Source: Limnobacter sp. 130
Lineage (GTDB): Bacteria; Pseudomonadota; Gammaproteobacteria; Burkholderiales; Burkholderiaceae_B
Direction: 5' to 3'
DNA length: 64,000 nt
Assembly (NCBI RefSeq): GCF_902506325.1
Contig: NZ_LR732328.1
Coordinates: 747,882 to 811,881, forward strand
In this document: in pieces, positions 8,031 through 18,652 of the stretch
How positions within the stretch are numbered: the stretch's first letter is position 1
How the letters are laid out: every line of letters starts with the position of its first letter
Made by a program: the position numbers and the translations under genes
The notes under the pieces: model-generated
Databases searched by the model: none
What the model was told of the DNA's origin: nothing
What the model saw: only the letters and a program-made list of their open reading frames with translations

Positions 8031-9638
8031 ATGAACTTTGACAGTCCAGTAGTAGCCTCCGTGACCAATATTGACGGCGACGTATTTGTAAAGCGAAACG
8101 GCATTGAAGCGCCATTGCGTGAAGACATGGTGTTGCAAGCCGGTGACGTGTTGCGATCCACCAGCAACTCAATTGCAGTGCTCAGCATTCCCGGCACTCA
8201 GCAGCAAATCCCGGCGTTCCTGGAAATTTCCAATGGTGGCGTGGCCACTTTGGCCTTCGATCCCGATGTCGGTCCGAATGGGCAAGTGGTGATTTCATCC
8301 AATGCAGGTGATGGCCTGGGCAACGTCACACTGGTGTCTGAATTCGATGGCGAAAATCAGGCTGCTGTACTTGACGGTCAAGAGGCCAACGGCGAAATGA
8401 GCGGCTTGTTTGGTGCTGGCTTGTTCGGCGCAGGTGCAGGCCTGAGTGCCTTGCCAGTTGCCGGTGCAGTGGGCGCCGCAGCCTTGTTTGCGGGGTCTGG
8501 CGATGACAACAGTGGTGGCGGCAACAGCGGTAACACACCGGGTAACTTGCCTGCTGAAAATGCAGGTGGCCTTGCTGAAACAGTCAGTGATTTGACCAAT
8601 AACCTTGGCGAATTGACCGAACCAGTGCCGGTGGTGGGCGACGTTGTGAATGCCGTTGGAAATGTAATTGAGTCCACACTGGTGGGCAACAACAACGGTG
8701 GCTTGAACGGTATTTTGACTGGTTTGACCGATGGCTTGACCACTGGCCTTGAGGGCACACCCCTGGCACCGGTGGCGAATGTGCTGGACACGGGCTTGGG
8801 TACCCTGACCGATCTTTTGGGAGTTGCGGCCAATCAGGTGAGTGGTTTTGGCGAAGGAACACCGCTGGCACCCGTGTCGGATTTGGTAGCCAGCTTGTTG
8901 GGAACCACTGGCCCCAACACCGATGATGGTGTGGGTGGTGTGGTTGGCACGGTGGTGAATGTTACCGACAGCGTGGGCCAGCTGCTTGAACCCGTGCCTG
9001 TGCTTGGTGATATCGCTGGCACACTGGGCGGTGTTGTTGATTCCGTGGCCACCGGCAACAACGAAGGCGGTTTGGGCGGCATTTTGAGTGGCTTGGGCGG
9101 TGGCCTTGAAGAAGGTTTGTCCTCAACGCCGCTGGCGCTGATCGGCGAGGGCGGCAACACCTTGTTGAATACGGTGGGTGGATTATTGGGCGGTGTCGGC
9201 GATTCTGTTTCATCGGTTGGTGCCAGCACACCTGCTGCACCGCTCACCAATTTGATTGGTGATCTTGCCGGTTCACTGGGGGGTGATGTCAGTTCTGCGT
9301 TGGCCAATATTCCGTTCCTCGGCGGCGCATTGGATGGTTTGACCAGTGGGCTAGGTGGCAGCAGTGTGTTGGGCGAAATTCCGCTACTCGGCGGTTTTCT
9401 AGAGGGTGGCGCTGAAGGTGGCTTGTTGGCTGGCGTGCCTGCATTGGATGATGTGCTGAGCGGAGATCTTTTATCCGGTGGTGGTTTGCTCTCTGGCGGC
9501 GACGCACTCGCAGGCATTCCGGTTGTTGGCGACCTCTTGGGTGGTCTCACTTCGTCGATAAGCTCAAGCAGTGGCGCCGAGGGTGGCTTGCTCGGTGGCT
9601 TGCCACTGCTGGGTGATTTGACCAAAACCCTGGGATAA
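8031..9638 (+). CDS. Large Gly/Leu-rich repetitive protein with BapA/LapA-like N-terminal region
   Basis: A 535-residue acidic, glycine-rich protein. Residues 1-125 (SVTNIDGDVFVKRNG, LREDMVLQAGDVLRS, GGVATLAFDPDVGPNGQ) resemble the N-terminal retention/prefix regions of BapA/LapA-type adhesins. A hydrophobic Gly/Ala stretch and an Asp/Gly/Asn linker follow. The rest is built from two long repeats of about 130 residues starting at EPVPVVGDVVNAVGN and EPVPVLGDIAGTLGG, each containing NNxGGLxGIL and TPLAP, then shorter copies of the motif I/LPxLGGxL and a C-terminal LPLLGDLTKTL. No catalytic motif and no classical signal peptide were seen. The likely role is as a cell-surface or matrix protein. 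Confidence 0.65.
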   Translation: MNFDSPVVASVTNIDGDVFVKRNGIEAPLREDMVLQAGDVLRSTSNSIAVLSIPGTQQQIPAFLEISNGGVATLAFDPDVGPNGQVVISSNAGDGLGNVTLVSEFDGENQAAVLDGQEANGEMSGLFGAGLFGAGAGLSALPVAGAVGAAALFAGSGDDNSGGGNSGNTPGNLPAENAGGLAETVSDLTNNLGELTEPVPVVGDVVNAVGNVIESTLVGNNNGGLNGILTGLTDGLTTGLEGTPLAPVANVLDTGLGTLTDLLGVAANQVSGFGEGTPLAPVSDLVASLLGTTGPNTDDGVGGVVGTVVNVTDSVGQLLEPVPVLGDIAGTLGGVVDSVATGNNEGGLGGILSGLGGGLEEGLSSTPLALIGEGGNTLLNTVGGLLGGVGDSVSSVGASTPAAPLTNLIGDLAGSLGGDVSSALANIPFLGGALDGLTSGLGGSSVLGEIPLLGGFLEGGAEGGLLAGVPALDDVLSGDLLSGGGLLSGGDALAGIPVVGDLLGGLTSSISSSSGAEGGLLGGLPLLGDLTKTLG

Positions 9639-9738
9639 AACCAGGTCTGCACATACTTACATTGCTTATCAGAATATCTCGGTTGATGTAATATTGATTG
9701 GATTGCCAGACTCGGCCCACTTGATCTACGGACAGCCC

Positions 9739-10827
9739 ATGAAAACCCGCATCACCGAGATGTTCAATATTCAATACCCGCTGGTGTGCCCCGGCATGAC
9801 CTACGTGGCCAATGCCGATTTGGTTGCAGCCACTGCCAATGCAGGCGGGCTGGGCATTCTGGCCATTGGTCATTTGAATCCCGAACAAACTCTGGCTGAA
9901 ATTCGCAAGGTGCGTAGCCTGACCTCCAAGCCGTTCGGCATTGGTTGCGCCCTGATCATGCCTGGCGCGCTCGACAATCTTGAAGTGGCTCTGAACGAAA
10001 AAGTGCCTGTGATTAATTTCAGTTTGGGCAGCCCTGCGGATGTGTGCAAACGCGTGCACGATTATGGTGGCAAAGTCATCGCCACGGTGGTGAATGCCAA
10101 ACACGCGCTGAAAGCCGAGCAGTCGGGTGTAGATGCCTTGTTGGTCACCGGCCATGAAGCGGCCGCACACGGTGGCGCAGTGACTTCACTGGTTCTGGTG
10201 CCTGCAATTCGGCAGGTCACAAAACTGCCCATCATTGCTGCAGGTGGTTTTGGCACGGGCGGTGGCGTTGTTGCTGCACTGGCACTGGGTGCCGATGGCG
10301 TGGCCATGGGCACACGCTGGGCTGCTTCCAAAGAAAGCCCGGTGCATGCCAACACCAAAGAATTGATTGTGAAAAAAGAAGTGGAAGAGACCATATACAG
10401 CAAGAACTTCGACAGCATTCCTTGCCGGGTCATGACCACACCCAATTCCAGAAAAGTGATGTCCAAACCGTTCAATCCGGTTCGTGCCATGTGGCGCGCC
10501 TATTTGGCGGCACGGGAAATGAACAAGCCTTTGCTCGGCATTGTCAAAGACGTATTCAAAATGGGATTGGAGCAAACGCTCACTGTAACCTTCTACGGTG
10601 CAGCAGTGCTTCAAATTAAAAAAGCCACCATTGATGGCAACCACACGCAGGGTGTGCAGTTGATTGGTCAGGTGCAGGGCCTGGTACAAGACGTGCCCTC
10701 AGTTGAAGAGCTGACTCAGCGCGTGATGAAAGAGATTGATGAAGCCTTGGCGCAAATCAATCTGCTGGCGGGAAATGCTTCGACGAGTACACCAGCCACA
10801 TCCGAGAAAATCAGTCGCATCGCTTGA
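9739..10827 (+). CDS. Nitronate monooxygenase / 2-nitropropane dioxygenase-family flavoprotein
   Basis: FMN-binding TIM-barrel enzyme. Typical motifs are YPLVCPGMTYVANADLV at the N-terminus, ANAGGLGILA, the phosphate/FMN loop GHEAAAHGG and the C-terminal block IIAAGGFGTGGGVVAALALG with GADGVAMGTRW. The ATG at 9739 gives the family-typical start; an earlier ATG at 9694 adds 15 residues without family similarity. The family includes nitronate oxidases and enoyl-reductase-like members, so the exact reaction is open. It sits at the left edge of the lipid/alkane catabolic region, which makes a role in that metabolism plausible. Confidence 0.82.
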   Translation: MKTRITEMFNIQYPLVCPGMTYVANADLVAATANAGGLGILAIGHLNPEQTLAEIRKVRSLTSKPFGIGCALIMPGALDNLEVALNEKVPVINFSLGSPADVCKRVHDYGGKVIATVVNAKHALKAEQSGVDALLVTGHEAAAHGGAVTSLVLVPAIRQVTKLPIIAAGGFGTGGGVVAALALGADGVAMGTRWAASKESPVHANTKELIVKKEVEETIYSKNFDSIPCRVMTTPNSRKVMSKPFNPVRAMWRAYLAAREMNKPLLGIVKDVFKMGLEQTLTVTFYGAAVLQIKKATIDGNHTQGVQLIGQVQGLVQDVPSVEELTQRVMKEIDEALAQINLLAGNASTSTPATSEKISRIA

Positions 10828-10944
10828 CCGGAATTATCAATTTTTTGTCGGCATTGACGTGTTTCTTTTTGCCCGGCTTCCTCTATGATCAAGTAACAAA
10901 ATCATAAAACTTGCCCCAAGCGAGTTTGAAATCAGGAGGAGCAG

Positions 10945-12624
10945 ATGAAGACAGAGCACGACTACATCGTTGTGGGTGGTGGTTCCGGTGGCTGTGCCAT
11001 GGCGGGTCGCCTGAGTGAAGACTCAACGCTTGATGTCTGCCTGCTGGAGGCAGGGGGTGAGGGCACCGGCAATCTCATCAATATTCCCAGCGGTGCGGTG
11101 GCCATGCTGCCCACCAAAATCAACAACTGGGCATTCGAGACCACACCGCAACCTGGCTTGAACGGCCGCAAAGGTTACCAGCCGCGCGGTAAAGCGCTGG
11201 GTGGTTCTTCAGCCATCAATGCCATGGTTTACATTCGCGGCACTGCTTCAGATTACGACCGTTGGGCAAACGATGAGGGTTGCGCAGGCTGGTCTTACAA
11301 AGACGTGCTGCCTTACTTCAAACTCAGCGAATGCAATGAACGAATTCGCGATGCCTACCACGGCAACAGCGGCCCCTTGAATGTGGCCGATCTGCGTTCT
11401 GACAACCCGTTTCAACAGGTTTATCTGGAGGCTGCCAAGCAGGCTGGCTTCAAAATCAACAATGACTTCAATGGTGCTGACCAGGAAGGTGTTGGTATTT
11501 ATCAGGTCACCCAGAAAAACGGCGAACGCTGGAGCGCAGCGCGTGCCTACCTGTTCCCGCACATGCACCGAAAGAATCTGACTGTGCACACCAAAGCCAT
11601 GGTTCAGCGCGTGTTGTTCGAGGGCAAGCGTGCGGTGGGTGTTGAAGTGTCCATCAACGGGCAAGTCGCCGTGTTGAAAGCGCGCAAGGAAATCATTCTG
11701 ACTGCGGGCGCAATACAAACGCCGCAACTGCTGATGGTTTCTGGTGTGGGCGATTCCGCCGAGCTGGCACGCCAGGGTATTGATGTGATTCACCACCTGC
11801 CAGGCGTGGGCAAAAATTTGCAGGATCACCCTGATTTCATTTTTGGTTACTCGACCAAAAGCCTCGACACCTTGGGTTTGTCGCTTCGCGGTGGCATCCG
11901 CTTGCTGCGTGAAATTTTCCGCTACCGCAAACACCGCCGGGGCGCACTCACCAGCAACTTTGCCGAAGGTGGCGCGTTTCTGAAAACCAGCCCCGAATTG
12001 AAAGACCCCAATGTGCAATTGCACTTTGTGGTGGCCATGGTCGATGACCACGCCCGCAAAATGCACATGGGTCATGGCTTTTCTTGCCATGTGTGTTTGT
12101 TGCGCCCGCGCAGCCGTGGCAGCCTGACTTTGCAGGGCAACACCATGGACACGCCACCGTTGATCGACATCGGTTTTTTGAACGATTCGCGCGATCTGGA
12201 TGAGTTGGTGGAGGGTTTCAAACTGACCCGCAAAATCATGCATGCACCCGCATTGGCCAAGTGGATTGTGAAAGACAAATTCACCGAGAATGTGCACACC
12301 GATGATGAAATTCGCGAGGTGTTGCGCAACCGGGTGGACACGGTGTACCACCCCACAGGCACTTGCAAAATGGGCACCGATTCCATGGCGGTGGTCGATT
12401 CGCAGTTGCGTGTACACGGGCTTGAAGGCTTGCGCATTGTGGATGCATCGGCCATGCCCAGCCTGATCGGTGGCAACACCAACGGGCCAGTCATGATGAT
12501 GGCTGAAAAGGCAGTGGACCTGATTCGCGGTGTGTCGCGCGTGCCCGCACTGGAGCAGGCCGAGCACAATGCAAGAGCGCGTCAGGAACACCTGGCTCAA
12601 TCCCTGATTCCTCAACCGGTGTAA
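10945..12624 (+). CDS. GMC-family flavin alcohol dehydrogenase (AlkJ/choline-dehydrogenase-like)
   Basis: FAD-dependent glucose-methanol-choline oxidoreductase, 559 residues. It has the N-terminal dinucleotide fold DYIVVGGGSGGCAMAGRLS, GMC signature 1 (RGKALGGSSAINAMVYIRG), signature 2 (GAIQTPQLLMVSGVG), catalytic His region HPTGTCKMG and the C-terminal FAD block DASAMPSLIGGNTNGP. The Shine-Dalgarno AGGAGG precedes the ATG. It is followed after 7 bp by a thioesterase gene, and alkB is convergent next to that, so oxidation of medium/long-chain alcohols to aldehydes in alkane breakdown is the best inference. A second GMC gene is at 39589. Confidence 0.9.
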   Translation: MKTEHDYIVVGGGSGGCAMAGRLSEDSTLDVCLLEAGGEGTGNLINIPSGAVAMLPTKINNWAFETTPQPGLNGRKGYQPRGKALGGSSAINAMVYIRGTASDYDRWANDEGCAGWSYKDVLPYFKLSECNERIRDAYHGNSGPLNVADLRSDNPFQQVYLEAAKQAGFKINNDFNGADQEGVGIYQVTQKNGERWSAARAYLFPHMHRKNLTVHTKAMVQRVLFEGKRAVGVEVSINGQVAVLKARKEIILTAGAIQTPQLLMVSGVGDSAELARQGIDVIHHLPGVGKNLQDHPDFIFGYSTKSLDTLGLSLRGGIRLLREIFRYRKHRRGALTSNFAEGGAFLKTSPELKDPNVQLHFVVAMVDDHARKMHMGHGFSCHVCLLRPRSRGSLTLQGNTMDTPPLIDIGFLNDSRDLDELVEGFKLTRKIMHAPALAKWIVKDKFTENVHTDDEIREVLRNRVDTVYHPTGTCKMGTDSMAVVDSQLRVHGLEGLRIVDASAMPSLIGGNTNGPVMMMAEKAVDLIRGVSRVPALEQAEHNARARQEHLAQSLIPQPV

Positions 12625-12631
12625 TTGTTTA

Positions 12632-13069
12632 ATGAATCAACCTTTTGAGTTTTTATTCAGGGTGCGCTACAGCGAATGCGACCCGCAAGGTGTCGTATTC
12701 AATGCCCGTTACGGTGACTACGTCGACTTGGCACTGACGGAATACATGCGGGCTGCCATGGGTGGCTACAACGAACTGGTGCACATGGGGTTTGAAACCC
12801 AAGTGGTTCGCTTGCTCACCGAATGGAAAACCCCTGCGCGATTCGACGATGTGTTAAAAGCGAGTGTGTACCCGAGCCATTTCGGAAACACCAGTTTCAC
12901 TTTGATCTTTGAATTTATAAACGCCGGCACCAATGTTTTAGTGGCCACTGCACAAGCCACTTACGTGTTGGTGGACGCGAAAGAATTCACCAAGCAAACA
13001 ATTCCGGCTGAAATAAAAAGCGCCCTGCAAGAGGGCGCTGTGGGCAAGCAGATCAACCAGGCTGGCTAA
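12632..13069 (+). CDS. Acyl-CoA thioesterase (4HBT / YbgC type)
   Basis: Hot-dog-fold thioesterase of 145 residues, the usual size. The active-site region RYSECDPQGVVFNARYGDY contains the conserved catalytic Asp and the Tyr, and the remainder fits a single hot-dog domain. It lies 7 bp downstream of the GMC alcohol dehydrogenase gene and is probably co-transcribed with it. Its stop codon abuts the stop of the convergent alkB. It probably releases acyl groups from CoA during alkane or fatty-acid catabolism, but the chain-length preference cannot be read from sequence. Confidence 0.87.
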   Translation: MNQPFEFLFRVRYSECDPQGVVFNARYGDYVDLALTEYMRAAMGGYNELVHMGFETQVVRLLTEWKTPARFDDVLKASVYPSHFGNTSFTLIFEFINAGTNVLVATAQATYVLVDAKEFTKQTIPAEIKSALQEGAVGKQINQAG

Positions 13070-14230
13070 TCAGGCTGCCAATGAATAACGTTGAATGACG
13101 CGTGCTCGCTTGCGGGGGTGAATGTTGATTTTCTGCGCATTCTTGCCAGCCACTTCCAGCAGCCTTGGGTTCATGATTGCAAACCACAGCGGGGGTACAT
13201 AAGCCGCCAGAAACATGCCGAAGTAACCGGATGGCAAGCTGGGCAGTTCCGGAAAATCTCGCAGTGACTGATAGCTGCGTGCCGGGTTGGCATGGTGGTC
13301 CGAGTGGCGTTGCAACTGAAACACAACAAGATTGGATACCAGGTGGTTGCTATTCCACGAATGGTGCGGGGCGCAACGCTCGTACTCGCCGTTGGGCAAC
13401 TTCTGGCGCATCAGGCCGTAATGTTCAATGTAATTGGCGCTGGTCAACTGAAAGGCACCCCAAAAGGCAACCACAGCCAACACAGGCACCATGGGCCAGC
13501 CAAACATGGCAATCAGCGCGGTGTACAGAATCACCGTCATTATCCCGGCCTGAAGCATTTCATTGCCCACATTCCAGCGACTTTTTCCTGCGCGTGCCAG
13601 GCGTTCACTTTCCAGCTTCCAGGCGCGCTTGAAGGCACCAGGAATTTCACGCAGCATGAATTCATAAATGTGCTCACCCATGCGTGAAGTGGCCGGATCT
13701 TCTGGCGTGGCCACATCGCGGTGGTGCCCACGGTTGTGTTCAATCGAGAAGTGTCCGTAACCACCTAGCGAGAGCGTAAACAGCGCCAGTGCTTTGTCCA
13801 GTTTGCGTTTTTTGTGGCCCATCTCGTGGCCCAGGTTCAAACCAAAACCCAGCAGTGAACCTGTGGTAATGGCCACTGCCAACCAGTGCAGCCAATGCAG
13901 GTCGTGCGTGGCCAGAAACACCACATTGAACAGGAATCCAAAAGTAATAATCGGCACCAGCAGGTAAGTGATTACGCGGTAGTAGGCTGTATCTTCCAGC
14001 TGGGGTACGGCTTGCTCGGGCGGGTTTTGTTTGTCCTCGCCAAAAATGAAATCAAGCACGGGCAGGCCGATGTAGAAAAATGCCAGAAACACCCAAAGCC
14101 ATTGTGTGTGGCCGGTGTACAAATACATGATCGGGCCCAGCGGCGCTGCAAAGGGCGCGATCACCGAAAGCAGCCACAGGAATTTCTTGGGATCTTTGTA
14201 TTGAGTTGCGGGCATTGTGTTTGATGTCAT
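13070..14230 (-). CDS. alkB: Alkane 1-monooxygenase AlkB
   Basis: Integral-membrane non-haem di-iron hydroxylase that converts n-alkanes to 1-alkanols. All diagnostic motifs are present: HEMGHK (135-140), EHNRGHH (164-170), NYIEHYGL (266-273) and LQRHSDHH (306-313), set among about six transmembrane helices. The 386 residues match AlkB proteins without a fused rubredoxin; rubredoxin and rubredoxin reductase, which the enzyme needs for electrons, are not in this window. It is divergent from an AraC regulator at 14354, a common arrangement for alkane-inducible control. A short GATGAttTCATC palindrome lies upstream of the start. Confidence 0.93.
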   Translation of the reverse strand: MTSNTMPATQYKDPKKFLWLLSVIAPFAAPLGPIMYLYTGHTQWLWVFLAFFYIGLPVLDFIFGEDKQNPPEQAVPQLEDTAYYRVITYLLVPIITFGFLFNVVFLATHDLHWLHWLAVAITTGSLLGFGLNLGHEMGHKKRKLDKALALFTLSLGGYGHFSIEHNRGHHRDVATPEDPATSRMGEHIYEFMLREIPGAFKRAWKLESERLARAGKSRWNVGNEMLQAGIMTVILYTALIAMFGWPMVPVLAVVAFWGAFQLTSANYIEHYGLMRQKLPNGEYERCAPHHSWNSNHLVSNLVVFQLQRHSDHHANPARSYQSLRDFPELPSLPSGYFGMFLAAYVPPLWFAIMNPRLLEVAGKNAQKINIHPRKRARVIQRYSLAA

Positions 14231-14253
14231 TTTTTGTGCACCGGGTTATTCAG

Positions 14254-14265
14254 GATGATTTCATC
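14254..14265. promoter_or_regulatory. Short palindrome upstream of alkB
   Basis: GATGATTTCATC, with 5-bp arms and a 2-bp spacer, 24 bp upstream of the alkB start codon and between alkB and the divergent AraC gene. It resembles the core of the longer inverted repeat upstream of the acyl-CoA dehydrogenase gene (18615-18642). Weak evidence on its own. Confidence 0.3.
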
Positions 14266-14353
14266 TTAGGCGCGCAAGGCGATGGACAACACCGCACAGG
14301 GTGGCATAAGATCGTCATAAAGTGACAAAAACAAAACCACACGAGACAAACAC

Positions 14354-15388
14354 TTGCCCCAGTCCTTGCACGATTTCACTGCAGTCCTTTCGCCTGCGCT
14401 GCACCCGGTGTATGCGCGCTTGCTGTGTGCCGAATTGCAGCGGCGTGGCTTTGCGCCAGCCGACATTCTTGATGGTTTGCCCCTGAACTGGCAGCACCTG
14501 CATGAAAGCAACCAGTTCATGAGTTTTGATCAAATGCGGCAACTCATTGAGCGCGGCGTGCAGCTTAGCCAATGCCCCTGGCTTGGCCTGGAGGTGGGCT
14601 TGCGAACCCCGGCGTCTGCTCACGGCACCTTGGGTGCAGCCATGATCGCCAGCAAGAATTTGCCCAGTGCCATGTTGCTGTTGCAGCGCTATGCCGGTTT
14701 GCGCCAAAACCTGGCCAATTTGCAGTTTGAGCTTGAACCCGACTTTGCAGCCGTGCTGGAAGAGTGGGTGGACTTGGGGCCCGTGCGTGAATACCTGCAC
14801 TGCCAATTGCTGGGTGGTTTGGTGCAGTTGTTAACTGCAATGACCGGGCAAGAGCTTCCACAACAGTTGCGCATTGAATGGCCGTTTGATGAGCCCGCAT
14901 GGGCGCATGAATACCAGCGCATTGCGCAGCACAACAGCTTTGGTTTTTCTCAATTGCGCGTGGTGCTAAACAGCACACTGGTGAACAGCCCAAGCCTTGC
15001 TGCCGATGACGAAGCCTTGCAGCGCCTTCTTCGCGACTGCGACTTGCAGCTTCAACGCTTGCAGCAGGGCGATACTTTGGCCCAGCGCGTGCGCATGCAG
15101 TTGCAGAAAACAGAAGGCCCCATGCCCACCTTGCAAACCATGGCCGCCAAAGAAAACCTGACCGAGCGCACCTTCATGCGCCACCTTCAGGCCGAGGGCA
15201 CCAGTTTTCAGCAATTGCTGGACGAGGTGCGGCAAGAGCGCGCCTGCTGGCTGCTGGCGAACACCCACAACACGGTCGAAGACATCGCCTATGCCTTGGG
15301 TTACGAAGATGCCTCCAATTTCAGCCGAACCTTCAAACGCTGGTGTGGGCAAACCCCCAAGGCGTATCGCCAGGAACATTCATCGTGA
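14354..15388 (+). CDS. AraC-family transcriptional regulator
   Basis: A 344-residue regulator with an N-terminal ligand-binding region of the type found in OruR/PF12625 proteins (about 20-210) and a C-terminal AraC double helix-turn-helix (about 255-340), with TERTFMRHLQAEGTSFQQLL and the second HTH VEDIAYALGYEDASNFSRTF. The start is probably TTG at 14354, as no ATG occurs before the conserved N-terminal domain. It is divergent from alkB and lies upstream of the FadH-like gene, so it is the likely activator of alkane or fatty-acid genes here. The inducer is unknown. Confidence 0.87.
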   Translation: MPQSLHDFTAVLSPALHPVYARLLCAELQRRGFAPADILDGLPLNWQHLHESNQFMSFDQMRQLIERGVQLSQCPWLGLEVGLRTPASAHGTLGAAMIASKNLPSAMLLLQRYAGLRQNLANLQFELEPDFAAVLEEWVDLGPVREYLHCQLLGGLVQLLTAMTGQELPQQLRIEWPFDEPAWAHEYQRIAQHNSFGFSQLRVVLNSTLVNSPSLAADDEALQRLLRDCDLQLQRLQQGDTLAQRVRMQLQKTEGPMPTLQTMAAKENLTERTFMRHLQAEGTSFQQLLDEVRQERACWLLANTHNTVEDIAYALGYEDASNFSRTFKRWCGQTPKAYRQEHSS

Positions 15389-15459
15389 AAGTAACGGGGT
15401 CACCATAAATAATTTCTTAATGACGTAATATTCAGCTAAATTCGTAATGTTTTTGATGA

Positions 15460-17520
<2,061 letters not shown>

Positions 17521-17529
17521 GCAATCAGC

Positions 17530-18546
17530 GTGACCAACAATCACGTTGTTTTTCCCACCGCGTACACGCGAACGCTTGCGCGGGAGCAGGGGCTGGACCA
17601 CAAAGGCCAGCTTCTGTTGTTGAAGGGCACGCGGCTGGCCCCGGCCGATTTGCTGGAGCTGAACAAGTACATTGATGCCGACACCCAGGCCGTAATTGTG
17701 CGCAACGCCCTGCAATTGAGCAACAACCCGGCCTTGGGTTTGCGCTGGGGTGCCAATCTGCATTTGTCTGCACATGGGCCTTTGGGTACCTTGATTGCGT
17801 CGTCACCCACCTTGGGCCATGCCTGGAAAGCCACCGAGAAATTTCATGACATTCGTGGTGGCTTCGCCCGCATGGAAGGCCACATTGCCAGCGATCACTT
17901 CGCAGTAATTATCAATATGGGCATTGCACTGGACGAAGTAGGGCGCTTTTTATGCGAGGCTGTGCTGGCCACCATGGTGAATCACCTGGGCATGATTATT
18001 GGAAATTCCCGCCCCGCATTGCGCGTGGAGCTGGCGTATTCTGCCCCGGCCTATGCCACGCAATACCCGGGGTTTTTGCATGCACCTTGCCTGTTCAACA
18101 AACCCAAAACAAAAATTGTGATTCCCCATGGTTTGGCCTTGATGCCCAATCCAATGGCCGACCCGGAAACCCACGCCATGGCCTTGGCGCGCTGCGAGCA
18201 ACTGCTGCTTGAACAGCGCAGGCCCAGCAGCTGGTCGGCACGGGTTACCGAGCTGATTCGCGGCAACCCAGGCCAAATCTGGACTTGCGAGCAAGTGGCC
18301 AAGCACTTTCATTTGTCCTCGCGCACCTTGATGCGCTACTTGCGCGATGAGGAAACCAGCTATCAAACTCTGCGCGATTCTGAACTGGCCCGGCAGGCCA
18401 AACTCAGTTTACTGGTCAGCAATAACTCGGTTGAGTCGGTGGCGCTGAGCTTGGGTTATCAAGAAGTGTCGAACTTTCGCCGCGCTTTCAAACGCTGGTT
18501 TGGCATGTCCCCGATAGAGTTCATTCAGCGCAACAGGGTAAATTAA
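17530..18546 (+). CDS. AraC-family transcriptional regulator
   Basis: A 338-residue regulator of the same architecture as the one at 14354: an N-terminal PF12625-like ligand-binding domain (VRNALQLSNNPALGLRWG is typical) and a C-terminal AraC HTH pair (LSSRTLMRYLRDEETSYQTL, VALSLGYQEVSNFRRAF, then WFGMSP). The start is GTG at 17530, 9 bp after the FadH-like stop, so the two are probably co-transcribed. It stands immediately upstream of the acyl-CoA dehydrogenase operon, which is the natural candidate target. Confidence 0.86.
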   Translation: MTNNHVVFPTAYTRTLAREQGLDHKGQLLLLKGTRLAPADLLELNKYIDADTQAVIVRNALQLSNNPALGLRWGANLHLSAHGPLGTLIASSPTLGHAWKATEKFHDIRGGFARMEGHIASDHFAVIINMGIALDEVGRFLCEAVLATMVNHLGMIIGNSRPALRVELAYSAPAYATQYPGFLHAPCLFNKPKTKIVIPHGLALMPNPMADPETHAMALARCEQLLLEQRRPSSWSARVTELIRGNPGQIWTCEQVAKHFHLSSRTLMRYLRDEETSYQTLRDSELARQAKLSLLVSNNSVESVALSLGYQEVSNFRRAFKRWFGMSPIEFIQRNRVN

Positions 18547-18614
18547 GACAAGCTGTCACTATTTACCCCCATTCTGTCCAGCTTTGCCCTCGCCGAATTT
18601 GGTTTGCCCACGCA

Positions 18615-18642
18615 TGATGAATTCTCTTTATTGAATTCATCA
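18615..18642. promoter_or_regulatory. 10-bp inverted repeat upstream of the acyl-CoA dehydrogenase operon
   Basis: TGATGAATTC (18615-18624) and its perfect reverse complement GAATTCATCA (18633-18642) are separated by 8 bp and end 10 bp before the start codon at 18653. The position fits an operator overlapping the promoter or leader, or an mRNA hairpin. Confidence 0.5.
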
Positions 18643-18652
18643 CAAGGCACGC

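Noticed and set aside
8834-9652. 272-residue Pro/Ser-rich ORF on the minus strand
   Set aside because: It is the antisense of the Gly-rich repetitive gene; Pro/Ser richness mirrors Gly/Leu repeats. No ribosome site or promoter.
9600-9660. Terminator after the repetitive-protein gene
   Set aside because: Only a 5-bp CCTGG/CCAGG stem without T-run is present.
11248-12615. 455-residue minus-strand ORF opposite the GMC gene
   Set aside because: Low-similarity, His/Gln-rich shadow of an unmistakable GMC oxidoreductase.
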